The notes under the pieces: model-generated
The model's database searches: none
Seen by the model: the letters and a program-made list of their open reading frames with translations, nothing else
What the model was told of the DNA's origin: nothing
Assembly (NCBI RefSeq): GCF_900217815.1
Contig: NZ_OBMT01000001.1
Coordinates: 1-64,000 of the forward strand
Direction: 5' to 3'
Source of the DNA: Rhodobacter maris
GTDB lineage: Bacteria > Pseudomonadota > Alphaproteobacteria > Rhodobacterales > Rhodobacteraceae
Length of the DNA: 64,000 nt
In this document: in pieces, positions 44,320 through 53,136 of the stretch
How positions within the stretch are numbered: the stretch's first letter is position 1
Layout of the letters: each line of letters begins with the position of its first letter
Translations under genes and position numbers: made by a program

Positions 44320-44459
44320 TCCCCCCCGGATTCACGCAAGAGATGGTTTGCTTTCCGCGTATAGAGTGATGCGGAATTCACCTTTATGTCACGAAAGAGG
44401 CCGCGCGAAGCATCGCACGGCCCGTATGCTCAAAATTCAGGCAGTCGCCGGTTTTCCGC

Positions 44460-44759
44460 TCAGAGCGGATCGGGCACCGCCGAACCGGCCTTGAACGGGC
44501 CGACAACGGTATTGGCCGGGCCCGCGCCCGAGCAGATCGGCTTGCCGTAATCGTCGACGCGCTCGGTCATGTAGCCCTCGACACCATCGTCGATGATCCA
44601 GTGGTCGCAGCCCTCCGGGTCGATCCAGACCCCCGCCTGCATCGAGGAAAGCGGGTGGGCGTTGATGCCGCGATCATAGGATTTGTCGGGCCCGACATCG
44701 TCGCAGGCGGCAAGACCGGCGGCAGCGAGACCGAGCAGCAGGATTTTGGTGGCCTTCAT
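44460..44759 (-). CDS. Small lipoprotein with a WIDPxGCxHW domain
   Basis: A 99-residue lipoprotein starting MKATKILLLGLAAAGLAAC (Cys19 lipobox). The mature part contains the motif WIDPxGCxHWxxDDGxEGYM and a further Cys (KPIC), shared with the OmpA-like protein next door: 19 of 32 residues agree. The end is proline- and glycine-rich. I start at ATG 44759 rather than 44774. Function unknown; the pair is co-oriented with an 11-base gap, so it is likely one operon acting in the envelope. Confidence 0.72.
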   Translation of the reverse strand: MKATKILLLGLAAAGLAACDDVGPDKSYDRGINAHPLSSMQAGVWIDPEGCDHWIIDDGVEGYMTERVDDYGKPICSGAGPANTVVGPFKAGSAVPDPL

Positions 44760-44770
44760 GGTCGCGCCCC

Positions 44771-45319
44771 TCATTTCACGCAGATGACTTCGACGCGGCG
44801 GTTTTGCGCCATGCCCGCGGCGGTGGCATTGGTGGCTTTCGGCATCCGCTCACCATACCAGTTCACGGCAAGCACTGAAGCGCCGACAGAATGCGCCACA
44901 TTCGCAACGGCTTCCGCCCGGCCCTTCGACAAGCGCATGTTGTATTCATCCGAGGCGCGGCTGTCGGTGTGACCGGTGATGATGAAGCTGCGCGCCTGCG
45001 CGGTGCGGAAGAAGTTTTCCAGAGTGGCGCGGCCCGAGGTGGTCACCCGGCTGCTGTCGGTGGCGAAGAGCGTGTCAGTTTGCAATACGCCGCAAACATT
45101 GCGGTGGCAGACCGGGCGGCCGTCACGGGTCTTGCGGGCATCCATGTAGCCCTCGGCGCCGTCATCCATCGCCCAATGCTCGCAGCCGTCGGGGTCGATC
45201 CAGATCGCCGGCACATAGGTTTCATCGGCCGCGGCCGAAACCAGCGAACCTGCCAGGACCAGGGCCGCCGCGCCCAGGCGCCACACGGCCGGTTGCACTC
45301 CTCGGATCACTCTCGTCAT
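44771..45319 (-). CDS. OmpA-family peptidoglycan-binding protein with a WIDPxGCxHW domain
   Basis: A 182-residue exported protein: signal peptide (about 1-30), the WIDPDGCEHWAMDDGAEGYM domain (about 38-70) and an OmpA C-terminal domain (about 78-182; VLQTDTLFATDSSRV, ITGHTDSRASDEYNMRLSKGRAEAV, NRRVEV). The OmpA domain should bind peptidoglycan. It has no beta-barrel. Two Cys in the first domain and CHRNVCG just after it may make disulfides. It precedes the lipoprotein that shares its first domain. Confidence 0.8.
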   Translation of the reverse strand: MTRVIRGVQPAVWRLGAAALVLAGSLVSAAADETYVPAIWIDPDGCEHWAMDDGAEGYMDARKTRDGRPVCHRNVCGVLQTDTLFATDSSRVTTSGRATLENFFRTAQARSFIITGHTDSRASDEYNMRLSKGRAEAVANVAHSVGASVLAVNWYGERMPKATNATAAGMAQNRRVEVICVK

Positions 45320-45556
45320 CGCCGCCAGGCCTCCTCAAATACAAACACCGCGCCGGAAGACCCAGGCGGATCTGCGCCGACGCAGCAAGGACAGTTGCAT
45401 TGAGAGTAACAAAATATTGAGACAAAGAAAGAGGCTTTCCCTGCTTATTGTGTCTGCTTCAGAGACAAAGCCGGGGGAAACACATCTGCCGGGCGGCCCC
45501 GGAAACGGCCTTGCCACAATCGCGCCACACGGCGCCGGGGGGGCGTGGTGGCCGGT

Positions 45557-46885
45557 TCAGGCGAGAACACCCGCGAGCGAATTCGGCCCCGCGGCGGTGA
45601 TTCTCACCCGCGCCAGCGTGCCCGGGCCGATCCCTTCGGCGCTGACATGAACGGCGTGCAGGTAATCCGACTTGCCGCCCCATTGCCCGGCCATCCGGCC
45701 CGGTTTCTCGAACAGCACGCCCACGGAGCGCCCGACCATGCTTTCCTGCGCGGCGCGCTGCTGGGAGGTGATCAGCGCCTGAAGCTCCTGCAGCCGCGCA
45801 TCGGCCACCTCGGAGGGCACCCCCTCCCGGTTGGCGGCAGGCGTGCCCGGACGCGGTGAATATTTGAACGAGAAGGCCGCGCCAAACCCCACCGAACGGA
45901 TCAGATCAAGGCTCGCCTGATGGTCCGCATCACTTTCGCCGGGGAAACCCGCGATGAAATCCGACGAGAGCATGATATCGGGGCGCGCGGCGCGGATCCG
46001 CTCGATCAGCCGCAAATAGTCTTCGGCGGTGTGCTTGCGGTTCATCGCCTTGAGCACCCGGTCCGAGCCCGATTGCACGGGCAGATGCAGATAGGGCATC
46101 AGTTTCGGTTCGGCACCATGCGCCTCGATCAGGTCGTCGGCCATGTCATTGGGGTGCGAGGTGGTGTAGCGGATCCGCACGAGCCCGTCGATGCGGGCGA
46201 GCGCGCGCACCAGCCGCCCGAGACCCCACGCGCCCCCCTGCCCCTCGCCATGATAGCCATTGACGTTCTGGCCCAGAAGCGTGATCTCGCGCACGCCCTT
46301 CGCCACCAGTCTCTCCGCCTCCGACAGGATCCGCGCCACCGGGCGCGAGATCTCCGCCCCGCGCGTATAGGGCACCACGCAGAAGGCACAAAACTTGTCG
46401 CAGCCTTCCTGCACCGTCAAAAAGGCGGTAGGGCGCGCCTGCACCGGGCGCTCGGGCAGCAGATCAAACTTGTCTTCGGCCGGAAATTCCGTGTCGACGG
46501 GCTGCTCGCCCGCTTCCGCCGCCTTCACCATCGCGGGCAGGCGGTGATAATTCTGCGAGCCGACGACCAGATCGACAAGCGGCATCCGCGCGAGGATCTC
46601 CGCGCCCTCTGCCTGCGCCACGCAGCCCGCAACGCCGATTTTCAGATCCGGTTTCGCCTCCTTGAAGGGGCGCAACCGGCCAAGATCGGAATAGACTTTC
46701 TCGGCCGCCTTCTCGCGGATATGGCAGGTGTTGAGCAGCACGAGATCGGCCTCTTCCACCGTCTCGGTGAGCACATAGCCCTCCGCGCCCATCGCCTCGG
46801 CCATGCGCTCGCTGTCATAGACGTTCATCTGACAGCCATAGGTCTTGATATAGAGCTTTTTGGGCTCGCCGGGCGCTTGGGTCAT
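45557..46885 (-). CDS. miaB: tRNA-2-methylthio-N6-isopentenyladenosine synthase
   Basis: A 442-residue radical-SAM methylthiotransferase for A37 of tRNA. The UPF0004 domain opens with [19 protein letters not shown], with further Cys in [11 protein letters not shown] and [11 protein letters not shown]. The radical-SAM cluster motif is CDKFCAFC near residue 155, and a TRAM domain ends the protein. ATG 46885 ([10 protein letters not shown]) follows GGAGAG; the longer frame is unsupported. The 237-base gap to the OmpA-like gene holds no gene I can see. Confidence 0.95.
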   Translation of the reverse strand: MTQAPGEPKKLYIKTYGCQMNVYDSERMAEAMGAEGYVLTETVEEADLVLLNTCHIREKAAEKVYSDLGRLRPFKEAKPDLKIGVAGCVAQAEGAEILARMPLVDLVVGSQNYHRLPAMVKAAEAGEQPVDTEFPAEDKFDLLPERPVQARPTAFLTVQEGCDKFCAFCVVPYTRGAEISRPVARILSEAERLVAKGVREITLLGQNVNGYHGEGQGGAWGLGRLVRALARIDGLVRIRYTTSHPNDMADDLIEAHGAEPKLMPYLHLPVQSGSDRVLKAMNRKHTAEDYLRLIERIRAARPDIMLSSDFIAGFPGESDADHQASLDLIRSVGFGAAFSFKYSPRPGTPAANREGVPSEVADARLQELQALITSQQRAAQESMVGRSVGVLFEKPGRMAGQWGGKSDYLHAVHVSAEGIGPGTLARVRITAAGPNSLAGVLA

Positions 46886-46970
46886 GGGGCTCTCCGTGAT
46901 CGCGCTCCGATACCGCAAACGGCCCCGTGCCGCAAGTTTGCCGCGCGCCGGGTTGCGACACCTCATGCGA

Positions 46971-46997
46971 AAGGGGCAACGCGATGCGTTGCCCCTT
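46971..46997 (-). terminator. Hairpin between the 62-residue protein gene and miaB
   Basis: AAGGGGCAACGC-GAT-GCGTTGCCCCTT is a perfect 12-bp stem with a 3-base loop, 82 bases after the stop of the small Cys-motif gene. It has only a short T-run but the stem is strong. Confidence 0.65.
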
Positions 46998-47078
46998 GAT
47001 GTCCATCTGCTCAAAGCTGGCTGGGGAGCTTTGATGTCGGCAGGGTGCCGACCAAAGCGGACCTGGCTTGCGGGAGGA

Positions 47079-47267
47079 TCAGGCGGTCTCTTTTTCGAAA
47101 TGGCCGCACCAGTCGTTTTCCTTCACCACCGGCCAGAGGCCGCGGGAATCAGGAGCGATCTGGGTCACCGGCGGGTTGAAACGGCACAGACCGGAATCGG
47201 CCAGTTCTGTTTCGCTGTTCGCGGTGTGGTCTTCGAAGAAAGCGCATTTCGCGCAAGTGGCAGACAT
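47079..47267 (-). CDS. Small four-cysteine protein
   Basis: A 62-residue protein starting [14 protein letters not shown] behind AGGAGAC. Cysteines at residues 5, 8, 28 and 54 (CxxC, C, C) and a conserved-looking [13 protein letters not shown] end suggest a zinc-binding or Fe-S-binding fold. I do not recognise a named family; I believe similar short proteins are common in Rhodobacteraceae, without a known role. The ATG at 47327 would add an unlikely leader. Confidence 0.65.
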   Translation of the reverse strand: MSATCAKCAFFEDHTANSETELADSGLCRFNPPVTQIAPDSRGLWPVVKENDWCGHFEKETA

Positions 47268-47602
47268 GACTGTCTCCTTTGTCCACAGGTCAGCGCCGCC
47301 CAACCGCGGCGCATCAACATCTTGCACCCAGCTTTTCGAACTGTCAATATTTCTTTTATAATCAAATACTTGATCGTTTTTCCTCAGTTCCCACCCACAA
47401 CGGTTTCCGTCAGGATACCGGCCGAGAGCGACTTGCGGTCGCAGCCGCCCCCCGGTATCGCGCTTTACCCGAGCCGCCTTGTCCGATAAATTTAATCAAG
47501 AAATGCGTCGGCGGCAGGTCTGCCGGCGCACAGGCCCCAGCTCGACGCAAGGTCCCCTGTATCGCCATCCGACAGACAGGCAGACCGACTGGGGGAAGCA
47601 TC
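47268..47602. other. Divergent promoter region of hemP and the four-Cys gene
   Basis: This 335-base gap contains the AT-richest stretch nearby (about 47345-47385) with the palindrome ATCAA-ATAC-TTGAT at 47361-47374, a possible operator, plus GGGGGAAGC just before hemP. The frame of hemP is open across much of it, but that peptide looks non-coding. No RNA gene recognised. Confidence 0.45.
47361..47374. promoter_or_regulatory. Candidate operator palindrome upstream of hemP
   Basis: ATCAA-ATAC-TTGAT is a perfect 5-base inverted repeat in an AT-rich stretch between divergent genes. It is the outward version of the FNR-type TTGAT-N4-ATCAA, so it is not a standard FNR box. The regulator is unknown. 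Confidence 0.3.
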
Positions 47603-47836
47603 ATGCGCGACGAAGACGGATATTCCCGGGCACCGCTCGGCATCACACTGCGACCGGCTGCAGTGGCCGCGCCGCCCCCCGAGGCGGACGAGATCGGCGC
47701 CGCGCGCTGCCCCGAAGTGCCACGCCACGATGCCCGCGCACTCACCTGCAGCGCGGGCCTCGCCCATATCGTTCTCGACGGTGTCGCCTACACTTTGCGC
47801 ATCACCCGCAACGGCAAGCTGATCTTGACCAAATGA
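47603..47836 (+). CDS. hemP: Hemin uptake protein HemP
   Basis: A 77-residue protein whose last 25 residues (IVLDGVAYTLRITRNGKLILTK) are the HemP hallmark; the first 50 residues are a proline-rich extension. ATG 47603 has GGGGGAAGC upstream. HemP/HmuP family members occur at the front of haem-uptake loci and in some rhizobia and Burkholderia act as activators of the haem receptor gene. The haem receptor and ABC importer are not in this window; hutW and hutX follow 700 bases on. Confidence 0.85.
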   Translation: MRDEDGYSRAPLGITLRPAAVAAPPPEADEIGAARCPEVPRHDARALTCSAGLAHIVLDGVAYTLRITRNGKLILTK

Positions 47837-47936
47837 GAGGCAGTCGCGGTCTTGCGATCCGGCCTCCGTCGGCACCGCTTGAGAATCTGATAAAATCAGT
47901 CAAGCTCCGAAAAGCCCTCTCAGTATCGGATACCCC

Positions 47937-48374
47937 ATGAAGGATCTCGACCTTTCCGCATCTCTGGCCCTTTCGGCAGGCCATCGCATGCCCTGGCAAT
48001 CGGCGCTGCTGCGCATGTTGCGGCTGATCATCGACAGTTACCGCGCCCCCGACCGCGACGGCTGGTCCCGGTCGCTCCGGCTCGCGCAGGTGCATTGGGG
48101 GGAAGACCGGGGCGCGCTGGTCTTCTCGGATCTCGCACGAGTGCTTGAGGAAATGCGCAAGGCGCGCCACTCGCCGTTTGGCTTCGGTGCGGCGCAGGGT
48201 GAGGCCGCAACTCATGGACCGACGCGGCATGAGGCGCTGTTTTTGCAAACGATCCGGTTGCAATATGCGGGCCTTGGCGCACAGGCCGACGCCGTGGCGC
48301 ATCTGCTGTGCGAATGCAACGAGACCGCCGCCTATCTTGCTGCGGTGCGGAAGCTGGCGCATCGGTTGCGCTGA
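47937..48374 (+). CDS. Uncharacterised protein in the haem region
   Basis: A 145-residue, mostly helical soluble protein that I do not recognise. It starts MKDLDLSASLALSAGHRMPWQSALLRMLR, has a central FSDLARVLEEMRKARHSPFGFG and a CECNETAAYLAAVRKLAHRL end. It contains several His and a Cys pair (CEC) but no known haem motif. It lies 100 bases after hemP and 160 before hutW on the same strand, so a link with haem handling is suggested by position only. Confidence 0.65.
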   Translation: MKDLDLSASLALSAGHRMPWQSALLRMLRLIIDSYRAPDRDGWSRSLRLAQVHWGEDRGALVFSDLARVLEEMRKARHSPFGFGAAQGEAATHGPTRHEALFLQTIRLQYAGLGAQADAVAHLLCECNETAAYLAAVRKLAHRLR

Positions 48375-48533
48375 ACCGCTCCTGTCACGCGCCCCCTCTT
48401 GACAAAAAAACTCTGATATCCATTTCTGCTCCAGCCCCGCTTCCCCGGAGCCTCGCCCAGCAGCACGCCAGGTCTTCCTTCTTCCCGAAAGGACCGCCAT
48501 GCTGCTTTCTTCCCAGACCCTGAGGCCCCGCTC

Positions 48534-49946
48534 ATGACCGCGGCGGCCGCGCGTCATGCGGAGCCCGCATGCGAGACGCCCTCACCGGCGCGTTTCTTTG
48601 CCACCCTCGGCACCGATCCGCTCGCCTGCGCCTTTCCGCGCAAGAGTGGCGCGCATCCGGGCACCCCGACGCAGCCCCTGCCCGCCGATCAGCGCGATGC
48701 GGAATGGCGACGATTGCTCGCCACCCCGCGCAACCGCCGCACCGTCGCTTATGTGCATCTGCCATTTTGTGAAAATCACTGTCTGTTCTGTGGCTTTTAC
48801 CAGAATCCCTGGCGACCCGAAGCGGGGGGCCCCTATGTCGATGCGCTGATCGCCCAGCTTGCCGCCTTCGCCCGGCACCCGGCCTGCGAGGGGCCGCCGC
48901 TGCAGGCGGTCTATCTCGGCGGCGGCACCCCCACCGCACTCTCCGGCCCCGATCTCGCGCGGCTCGTGCGGGCGATCCGCCAGCATCTGCCGCTCGCCTC
49001 CGATTGCGAGATCACGCTTGAGGGGCGCATCCATTCGTTCGGCCTCGAAAAGGCGCGGGCGGCTTTCGACGCCGGGGTCACGCGGATCTCGCTTGGGGTG
49101 CAAAGCTTTGATGCCACGATCCGGCGCCCGCTCGGCCGCAAGGCGAGCCGCGCCGAAATCCTCGCCGCGCTTGCAGCGCTCGTCGCGCTCGATCAGGGCG
49201 CGGTGATCGTCGATCTGATCTACGGCCTGCCCGGGCAATGCCCGGAGGATGTCGCGGCCGATGTGCGGCTCTGCGCGGAGCTTGGCCTTGACGGGCTGGA
49301 TCTTTATGCATTGAACCTGATCCCGGGAACGCCGCTCCTCACCGCTCTCGAAAAGGGCAAGAAGCGGGTGGCCGGCCCTGAGGCGCTGGGGCATTTCTTC
49401 GCCGCGGGCGAGGCGGCGGCCGAGGAGATGGGCTGGGCACCGATTTCCACCTCGCATTGGCAAGGCAGTCTGCGCGAGCGTTCGGTCTACAATCTCGCGG
49501 TCAAGACCGGCGCCGATTGCCTCGCTTTCGGAGCGGGCGCAGGGGGGGCGCTTGGCGGGCTCTCGTTCCGGCTCGGCACCGATCTCAGGCAGTATAATGC
49601 GCAGGCTGGCAGCTGCGGTGCGGCGCTTCTGGCAGGCATGATGCGGCAGGCCCGGTCCGCCCGCGTCGCCGATGCGATCAAGGCCGGGATGGAGCGCGGG
49701 CGGCTCGATCTTGCCCGCGTCGAGGCCGCCTTCGCTGCGCTCATCGCCCGTCCCGCCCTTCCGCTCGCCGAGCATCTCGCGCCGCTCCTCGCGCAATGGC
49801 GCGAGGCCGGGCTCTGGCAACCGCAACACCGCTTTCATCACCTGACCCGGGCCGGGCGGTTCTGGCAGGTGCCCATGACCACCCGCCTGCTCGGCTGGAT
49901 GGCCGAACATCCCGATCTTACCCCCGAACCGGAGCCTGCAAAATGA
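48534..49946 (+). CDS. hutW: HutW/ChuW-type radical-SAM haem-degrading protein
   Basis: A 470-residue radical-SAM protein of the haem-utilisation branch of the HemN-like family. The cluster motif CENHCLFCGFY (Cys near 79, 83, 86) is followed by YLGGGTPTAL near residue 125 and the HemN-like RISLGVQSFD. The CxFCGFY form is typical of HutW/ChuW rather than HemN. E. coli O157 ChuW opens haem without oxygen, giving anaerobilin and free iron. The stop overlaps hutX by four bases. The ATG at 48534 has weak ribosome-binding sequence (AGGCCCCG). Confidence 0.88.
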   Translation: MTAAAARHAEPACETPSPARFFATLGTDPLACAFPRKSGAHPGTPTQPLPADQRDAEWRRLLATPRNRRTVAYVHLPFCENHCLFCGFYQNPWRPEAGGPYVDALIAQLAAFARHPACEGPPLQAVYLGGGTPTALSGPDLARLVRAIRQHLPLASDCEITLEGRIHSFGLEKARAAFDAGVTRISLGVQSFDATIRRPLGRKASRAEILAALAALVALDQGAVIVDLIYGLPGQCPEDVAADVRLCAELGLDGLDLYALNLIPGTPLLTALEKGKKRVAGPEALGHFFAAGEAAAEEMGWAPISTSHWQGSLRERSVYNLAVKTGADCLAFGAGAGGALGGLSFRLGTDLRQYNAQAGSCGAALLAGMMRQARSARVADAIKAGMERGRLDLARVEAAFAALIARPALPLAEHLAPLLAQWREAGLWQPQHRFHHLTRAGRFWQVPMTTRLLGWMAEHPDLTPEPEPAK

Positions 49947-50440
49947 CCCTTACGATTTCCGAAGCCCTCGCCGCCACCCCCCATGCCGCTCTCGAAGACA
50001 TCGCGCGCGCGGCGCAGAGCACTCCGCTTGCCGTGCTCGAGGCGCTGCCTGCGGGCGAGGTGACCGCGCTGCCCGGCCAGTTCATGGTCGAGGTTCTGGA
50101 TGAGATGGCGGGCTGGGGCGAGATCACGCTGATCGTCAACACCGGCCCGGTGATCCTTGAGGCAAAGGCGCCGCTGCAGGGCGGCACGGTGGCGCAGGGG
50201 ATGTACAACTTCAAGGGCAAGCCGATCGGTGGCCATCTGAACATCGCGGCCTGCGCGCGCATTGCCTTCGTGCGACGCAAGCTCTTCGGCACGGAAACCC
50301 GCTCGGTGCAGTTCTACGACAGCGAAGGCGGATGCCTCTTCAAGGTCTACCTCGGCCGTGATGCGGCACGGCAGATGATCCCCGCCCAGATCGCTGCTTT
50401 CGACGCGCTGGAACGCCGCCTTCTGGAGACAGCCGCGTGA
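49943..50440 (+). CDS. hutX: Haem carrier protein HutX
   Basis: A 165-residue cytosolic haem-binding protein (HutX/ChuX family). The family body is seen in VTALPGQFMVEVLDEMAGWGEITLIVNTGPVILEAKAPL and GGHLNIAACARIAFVRR, ending with FYDSEGGCLFKVYLGRD. It hands haem to the degrading enzyme. ATG 49943 overlaps the hutW stop and its own stop overlaps the GTG of the SDR gene, so hutW-hutX-SDR is a coupled operon. Confidence 0.9.
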   Translation: MTLTISEALAATPHAALEDIARAAQSTPLAVLEALPAGEVTALPGQFMVEVLDEMAGWGEITLIVNTGPVILEAKAPLQGGTVAQGMYNFKGKPIGGHLNIAACARIAFVRRKLFGTETRSVQFYDSEGGCLFKVYLGRDAARQMIPAQIAAFDALERRLLETAA

Positions 50441-51375
50441 GCGCGGATCTTGAAGGGCGTCACCTGCTGCTCTTCGGCGCGGGATATTGCGCCCGGGCGG
50501 TGGCCGCTCAGGCACTGGCGCGCGGCGCGCGGGTCTCTGCCACCGCCCGCACCGACACCGCGGCCGCGAGGCTCGCGGCGCGGGGCATCCGTCCCTGGCG
50601 TCTCGCGGACGGCCATTGGTTGCCCCGGATGGCGCTGGCGGGGGTGACCGATCTTCTGGTCTCGACGCCGCCCGCCAGCGGCGGTTGCCCCGCCTTCGCC
50701 TCGGTCTCCGATGCACTTGCCGCCGGCGCCTCGCTCGGAACGCTGCGCTGGATCGGCTATTATTCCTCAAGTGCCGTTTACGGCGATTGCAGCGGCGCCT
50801 GGATCGACGAGCGCCAGCCGCCCGCCCCCGCAAGCCCCGATGCGCAAGGGCGGCTCGTGGCGGAACGGCACTGGCGCGGGCTCGCGTTGCGCCACCGGCT
50901 GACGCTCGATATCTTGCGCATCGCGGGGATCTATGGCCCGGAGGGGCGCAACATTCTGGCGCAGTTGCGCAGCGGCCGGGCGCGCGCGATCATCAAGCCC
51001 GGTCAGGTTTTCAACCGTATCCATCGCGACGACATTGCCGCCGCCACGCTTGCGGCGCTGAGGCATCCGCGCCCCGAGCGGCTGATCCATCTCGCCGATG
51101 GCGCGCCCTGCAGCTCTGCCGAGCTGACCCGGGGCGTGGCGGCGCTGATGGGCTTGCCGGCTCCGCCCGAACACCCTTTCGATGCCGCGGCCCTGCCCGC
51201 GGGCATGGCCGCATTCTGGGCCGAGAACCGGCGCTTGCGGGTGGATGCGATGCTGGCGCTGCCGGGATTTGCGCTGCGATTTCCCGACTGGCGCGCGGGA
51301 TATGCAGATCTGCTGCAAGATCCGGAGGCCGAGCCGCCCCCCGTCAGCGCCGCGACCGCCGCGCCTGCGCGCTGA
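50437..51375 (+). CDS. SDR-family NAD(P)-binding protein coupled to hutWX
   Basis: A 312-residue protein of the epimerase-like (YeeZ-type) short-chain dehydrogenase group. The dinucleotide loop is FGAGYCARA near residue 14, followed by an Arg (TARTD) that suggests NADP. SSSAVYGDC near residue 112 holds the usual Tyr, but the Lys four places later is absent. The rest resembles the C-terminal substrate domain of NDP-sugar epimerases. GTG 50437 overlaps the hutX stop. By position it takes the place of chuY, the anaerobilin reductase in chuW-chuX-chuY, though ChuY is shorter. Role in reducing a haem-derived tetrapyrrole is inference. Confidence 0.75.
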   Translation: MSADLEGRHLLLFGAGYCARAVAAQALARGARVSATARTDTAAARLAARGIRPWRLADGHWLPRMALAGVTDLLVSTPPASGGCPAFASVSDALAAGASLGTLRWIGYYSSSAVYGDCSGAWIDERQPPAPASPDAQGRLVAERHWRGLALRHRLTLDILRIAGIYGPEGRNILAQLRSGRARAIIKPGQVFNRIHRDDIAAATLAALRHPRPERLIHLADGAPCSSAELTRGVAALMGLPAPPEHPFDAAALPAGMAAFWAENRRLRVDAMLALPGFALRFPDWRAGYADLLQDPEAEPPPVSAATAAPAR

Positions 51376-51395
51376 AAGCCGCCCGCCCACCGGCC

Positions 51396-53060
51396 TCATA
51401 TCCCCGGAAAGAGAGCCGACGGTTCCTGGGGGGCGAGAGTTTTCAGCGCGCCGACCGCTTCGGCCACACTGTCAAACACGCGATCTGTTCCAAGCACTTC
51501 AAGCACCCCGCCCTGCGCCAGTTGCGCAAGGGCACGATCGGATTCGACCCTTGCCAGAGCGACCGTTGTGCCAGCGCTCCGGCTTTCCTCGATCAACGCT
51601 TTGAGCGCCGCGGCCCCGGTCAGGTCCAGCGACAGAAGGCCCGCGCATTCCAGCACCAGAAGCGTCGGCCGCTCGGGCGCGCACGCCACGAAGGCCCGGA
51701 TTTCGGCAACGATGCCCTCTGCCGTGACGAAATTCATCGGCGCGGTGAGACCCAGCACCAGAAGGCCGGGCGCGCCCTCCGCCCCCTCGGCCGCGGGGCG
51801 GTGCCACCAGATCGTGGTTCCCGGCACCTGTGACAGCCGCACAACCTGGGTGGCGAAAAGCGGCATCGTTGCGTGCAGGAACGAGAGCAGGATTGCGAGC
51901 GGAAGGCCGGTCTGCAGCGGCAACACGGTGACAAGCGCCGTGGTCGTCAGGGCGATCCCGGCCTCGGCCCGGCTGTGACGCGACAGCATGACGAAGCTGC
52001 GCCAGGGAAAGACATGCAGCGCCACAAAGACCAGGATTCCGGCAAGAGCGGCGGAGGGCACAAGTGTCAGCACTTCTGGCGCCAGACCCAGCACCCCCAG
52101 CGCGATCACGGCGGCCCCGAGCCCCGCCAACTGACTGGTCGCACCGGCGTCGCGCAGGATTGCGGTGCGCGGCGGGCTTGCGTTCACCGCAAATCCACCG
52201 ATCGCGGCGGCAGCGAGGTTCGAGACCCCAAGCGCGCCGATCGCGTTGCGGCGGTCGGATGGCGCGTCGGAGTGGCCCTCGCGCAGTATGGCGGTGGTCT
52301 GGAACAGGCACAGGAAGGCGATCACCAATGCCACGGGCAGCAGCGAAAGAACCGCATCAGCAGAAAAGCTGGGCGGCGCAAGGCCCCAACTGTTGCCGAG
52401 CGTTTCGACACGCGGCCAGATCGAGGCATCGGGGTCTTGCCAAGCCGCCAGAGCCACGGCCGCCCCCAGTGCGACAAGCGCCGCGGGAAAGCGCGTGCTC
52501 ACGGCCCTACCCGCCAGACAGAGTGCCGCGACGAGAAGTGTCAGCGCAAGCGGTGCGATCCGGATCGCATCGGCGGCCTGCCATACCGAGCCAAGCGTCG
52601 CGAGGGGGCTGCCCGCAGTCACTGCAAGCCCGAGCGCGCCAGGCAGACGACCAACCAGGATATGCAGCGCGATCCCGCCCATCATCCCGGCAGCAACCGG
52701 CAGGGACAAAAGCCGCGCGATCCCTTCGAGCTTCAGGAGCGCCACCGCGCAGAGGATGCCCCCGACGAGAGCCGCCAGCAGGGCCGCAGACCCCGGCACA
52801 GCAGCGGCAACAAGGGCGGTGGCGATGATCGGCGCGGTGCTCGAATCGGCACCGATCGAGAGCACCCTGTCACGCGCGAGCAGCACCATCACCAGCGAGG
52901 CGATGGCAAAGACCGCAATGCCCTGCGCGGCAGGCAGGCCCGCCAGACGCGCGGTCGCCAGTTGCTCGGGCAGTGCCAGCGCGGCGAGCGTAAGCGCGGC
53001 GATCAGATCATGCCGCAGGCTGGCCCCGCGCAGGGTTGTGAAAAGCCTCATCTGCGGCAC
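51396..53060 (-). CDS. SulP-family anion transporter with STAS domain
   Basis: A 554-residue protein with about eleven to twelve helices in the first 420 residues and a STAS domain at about 450-545 (LLVLGLTAPMNFVTAEGIVAEIRAF, LVLECAGLLSLDLTGAAALKALIEE). The SulP motif region near the start is degenerate (ALPEQLATARLAGLPAAQGIAVF), but the fold is clear. It imports sulfate, bicarbonate or another anion. It converges on the SDR gene with a 20-base gap. Substrate unknown; no operon partner. Confidence 0.85.
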   Translation of the reverse strand: MPQMRLFTTLRGASLRHDLIAALTLAALALPEQLATARLAGLPAAQGIAVFAIASLVMVLLARDRVLSIGADSSTAPIIATALVAAAVPGSAALLAALVGGILCAVALLKLEGIARLLSLPVAAGMMGGIALHILVGRLPGALGLAVTAGSPLATLGSVWQAADAIRIAPLALTLLVAALCLAGRAVSTRFPAALVALGAAVALAAWQDPDASIWPRVETLGNSWGLAPPSFSADAVLSLLPVALVIAFLCLFQTTAILREGHSDAPSDRRNAIGALGVSNLAAAAIGGFAVNASPPRTAILRDAGATSQLAGLGAAVIALGVLGLAPEVLTLVPSAALAGILVFVALHVFPWRSFVMLSRHSRAEAGIALTTTALVTVLPLQTGLPLAILLSFLHATMPLFATQVVRLSQVPGTTIWWHRPAAEGAEGAPGLLVLGLTAPMNFVTAEGIVAEIRAFVACAPERPTLLVLECAGLLSLDLTGAAALKALIEESRSAGTTVALARVESDRALAQLAQGGVLEVLGTDRVFDSVAEAVGALKTLAPQEPSALFPGI

Positions 53061-53136
53061 TCACCCGCCCGAAAGCACATTGTCGGGCCCGGCGCGGCCG
53101 TCTGCGGCGCACTCCGGAATCGGACCCGGCGCTGGT

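Noticed and set aside
48399-48422. TTGACA as -35 of a hutW promoter
   Set aside because: TTGACA is present at 48399, but no acceptable -10 hexamer lies 16-18 bases downstream.
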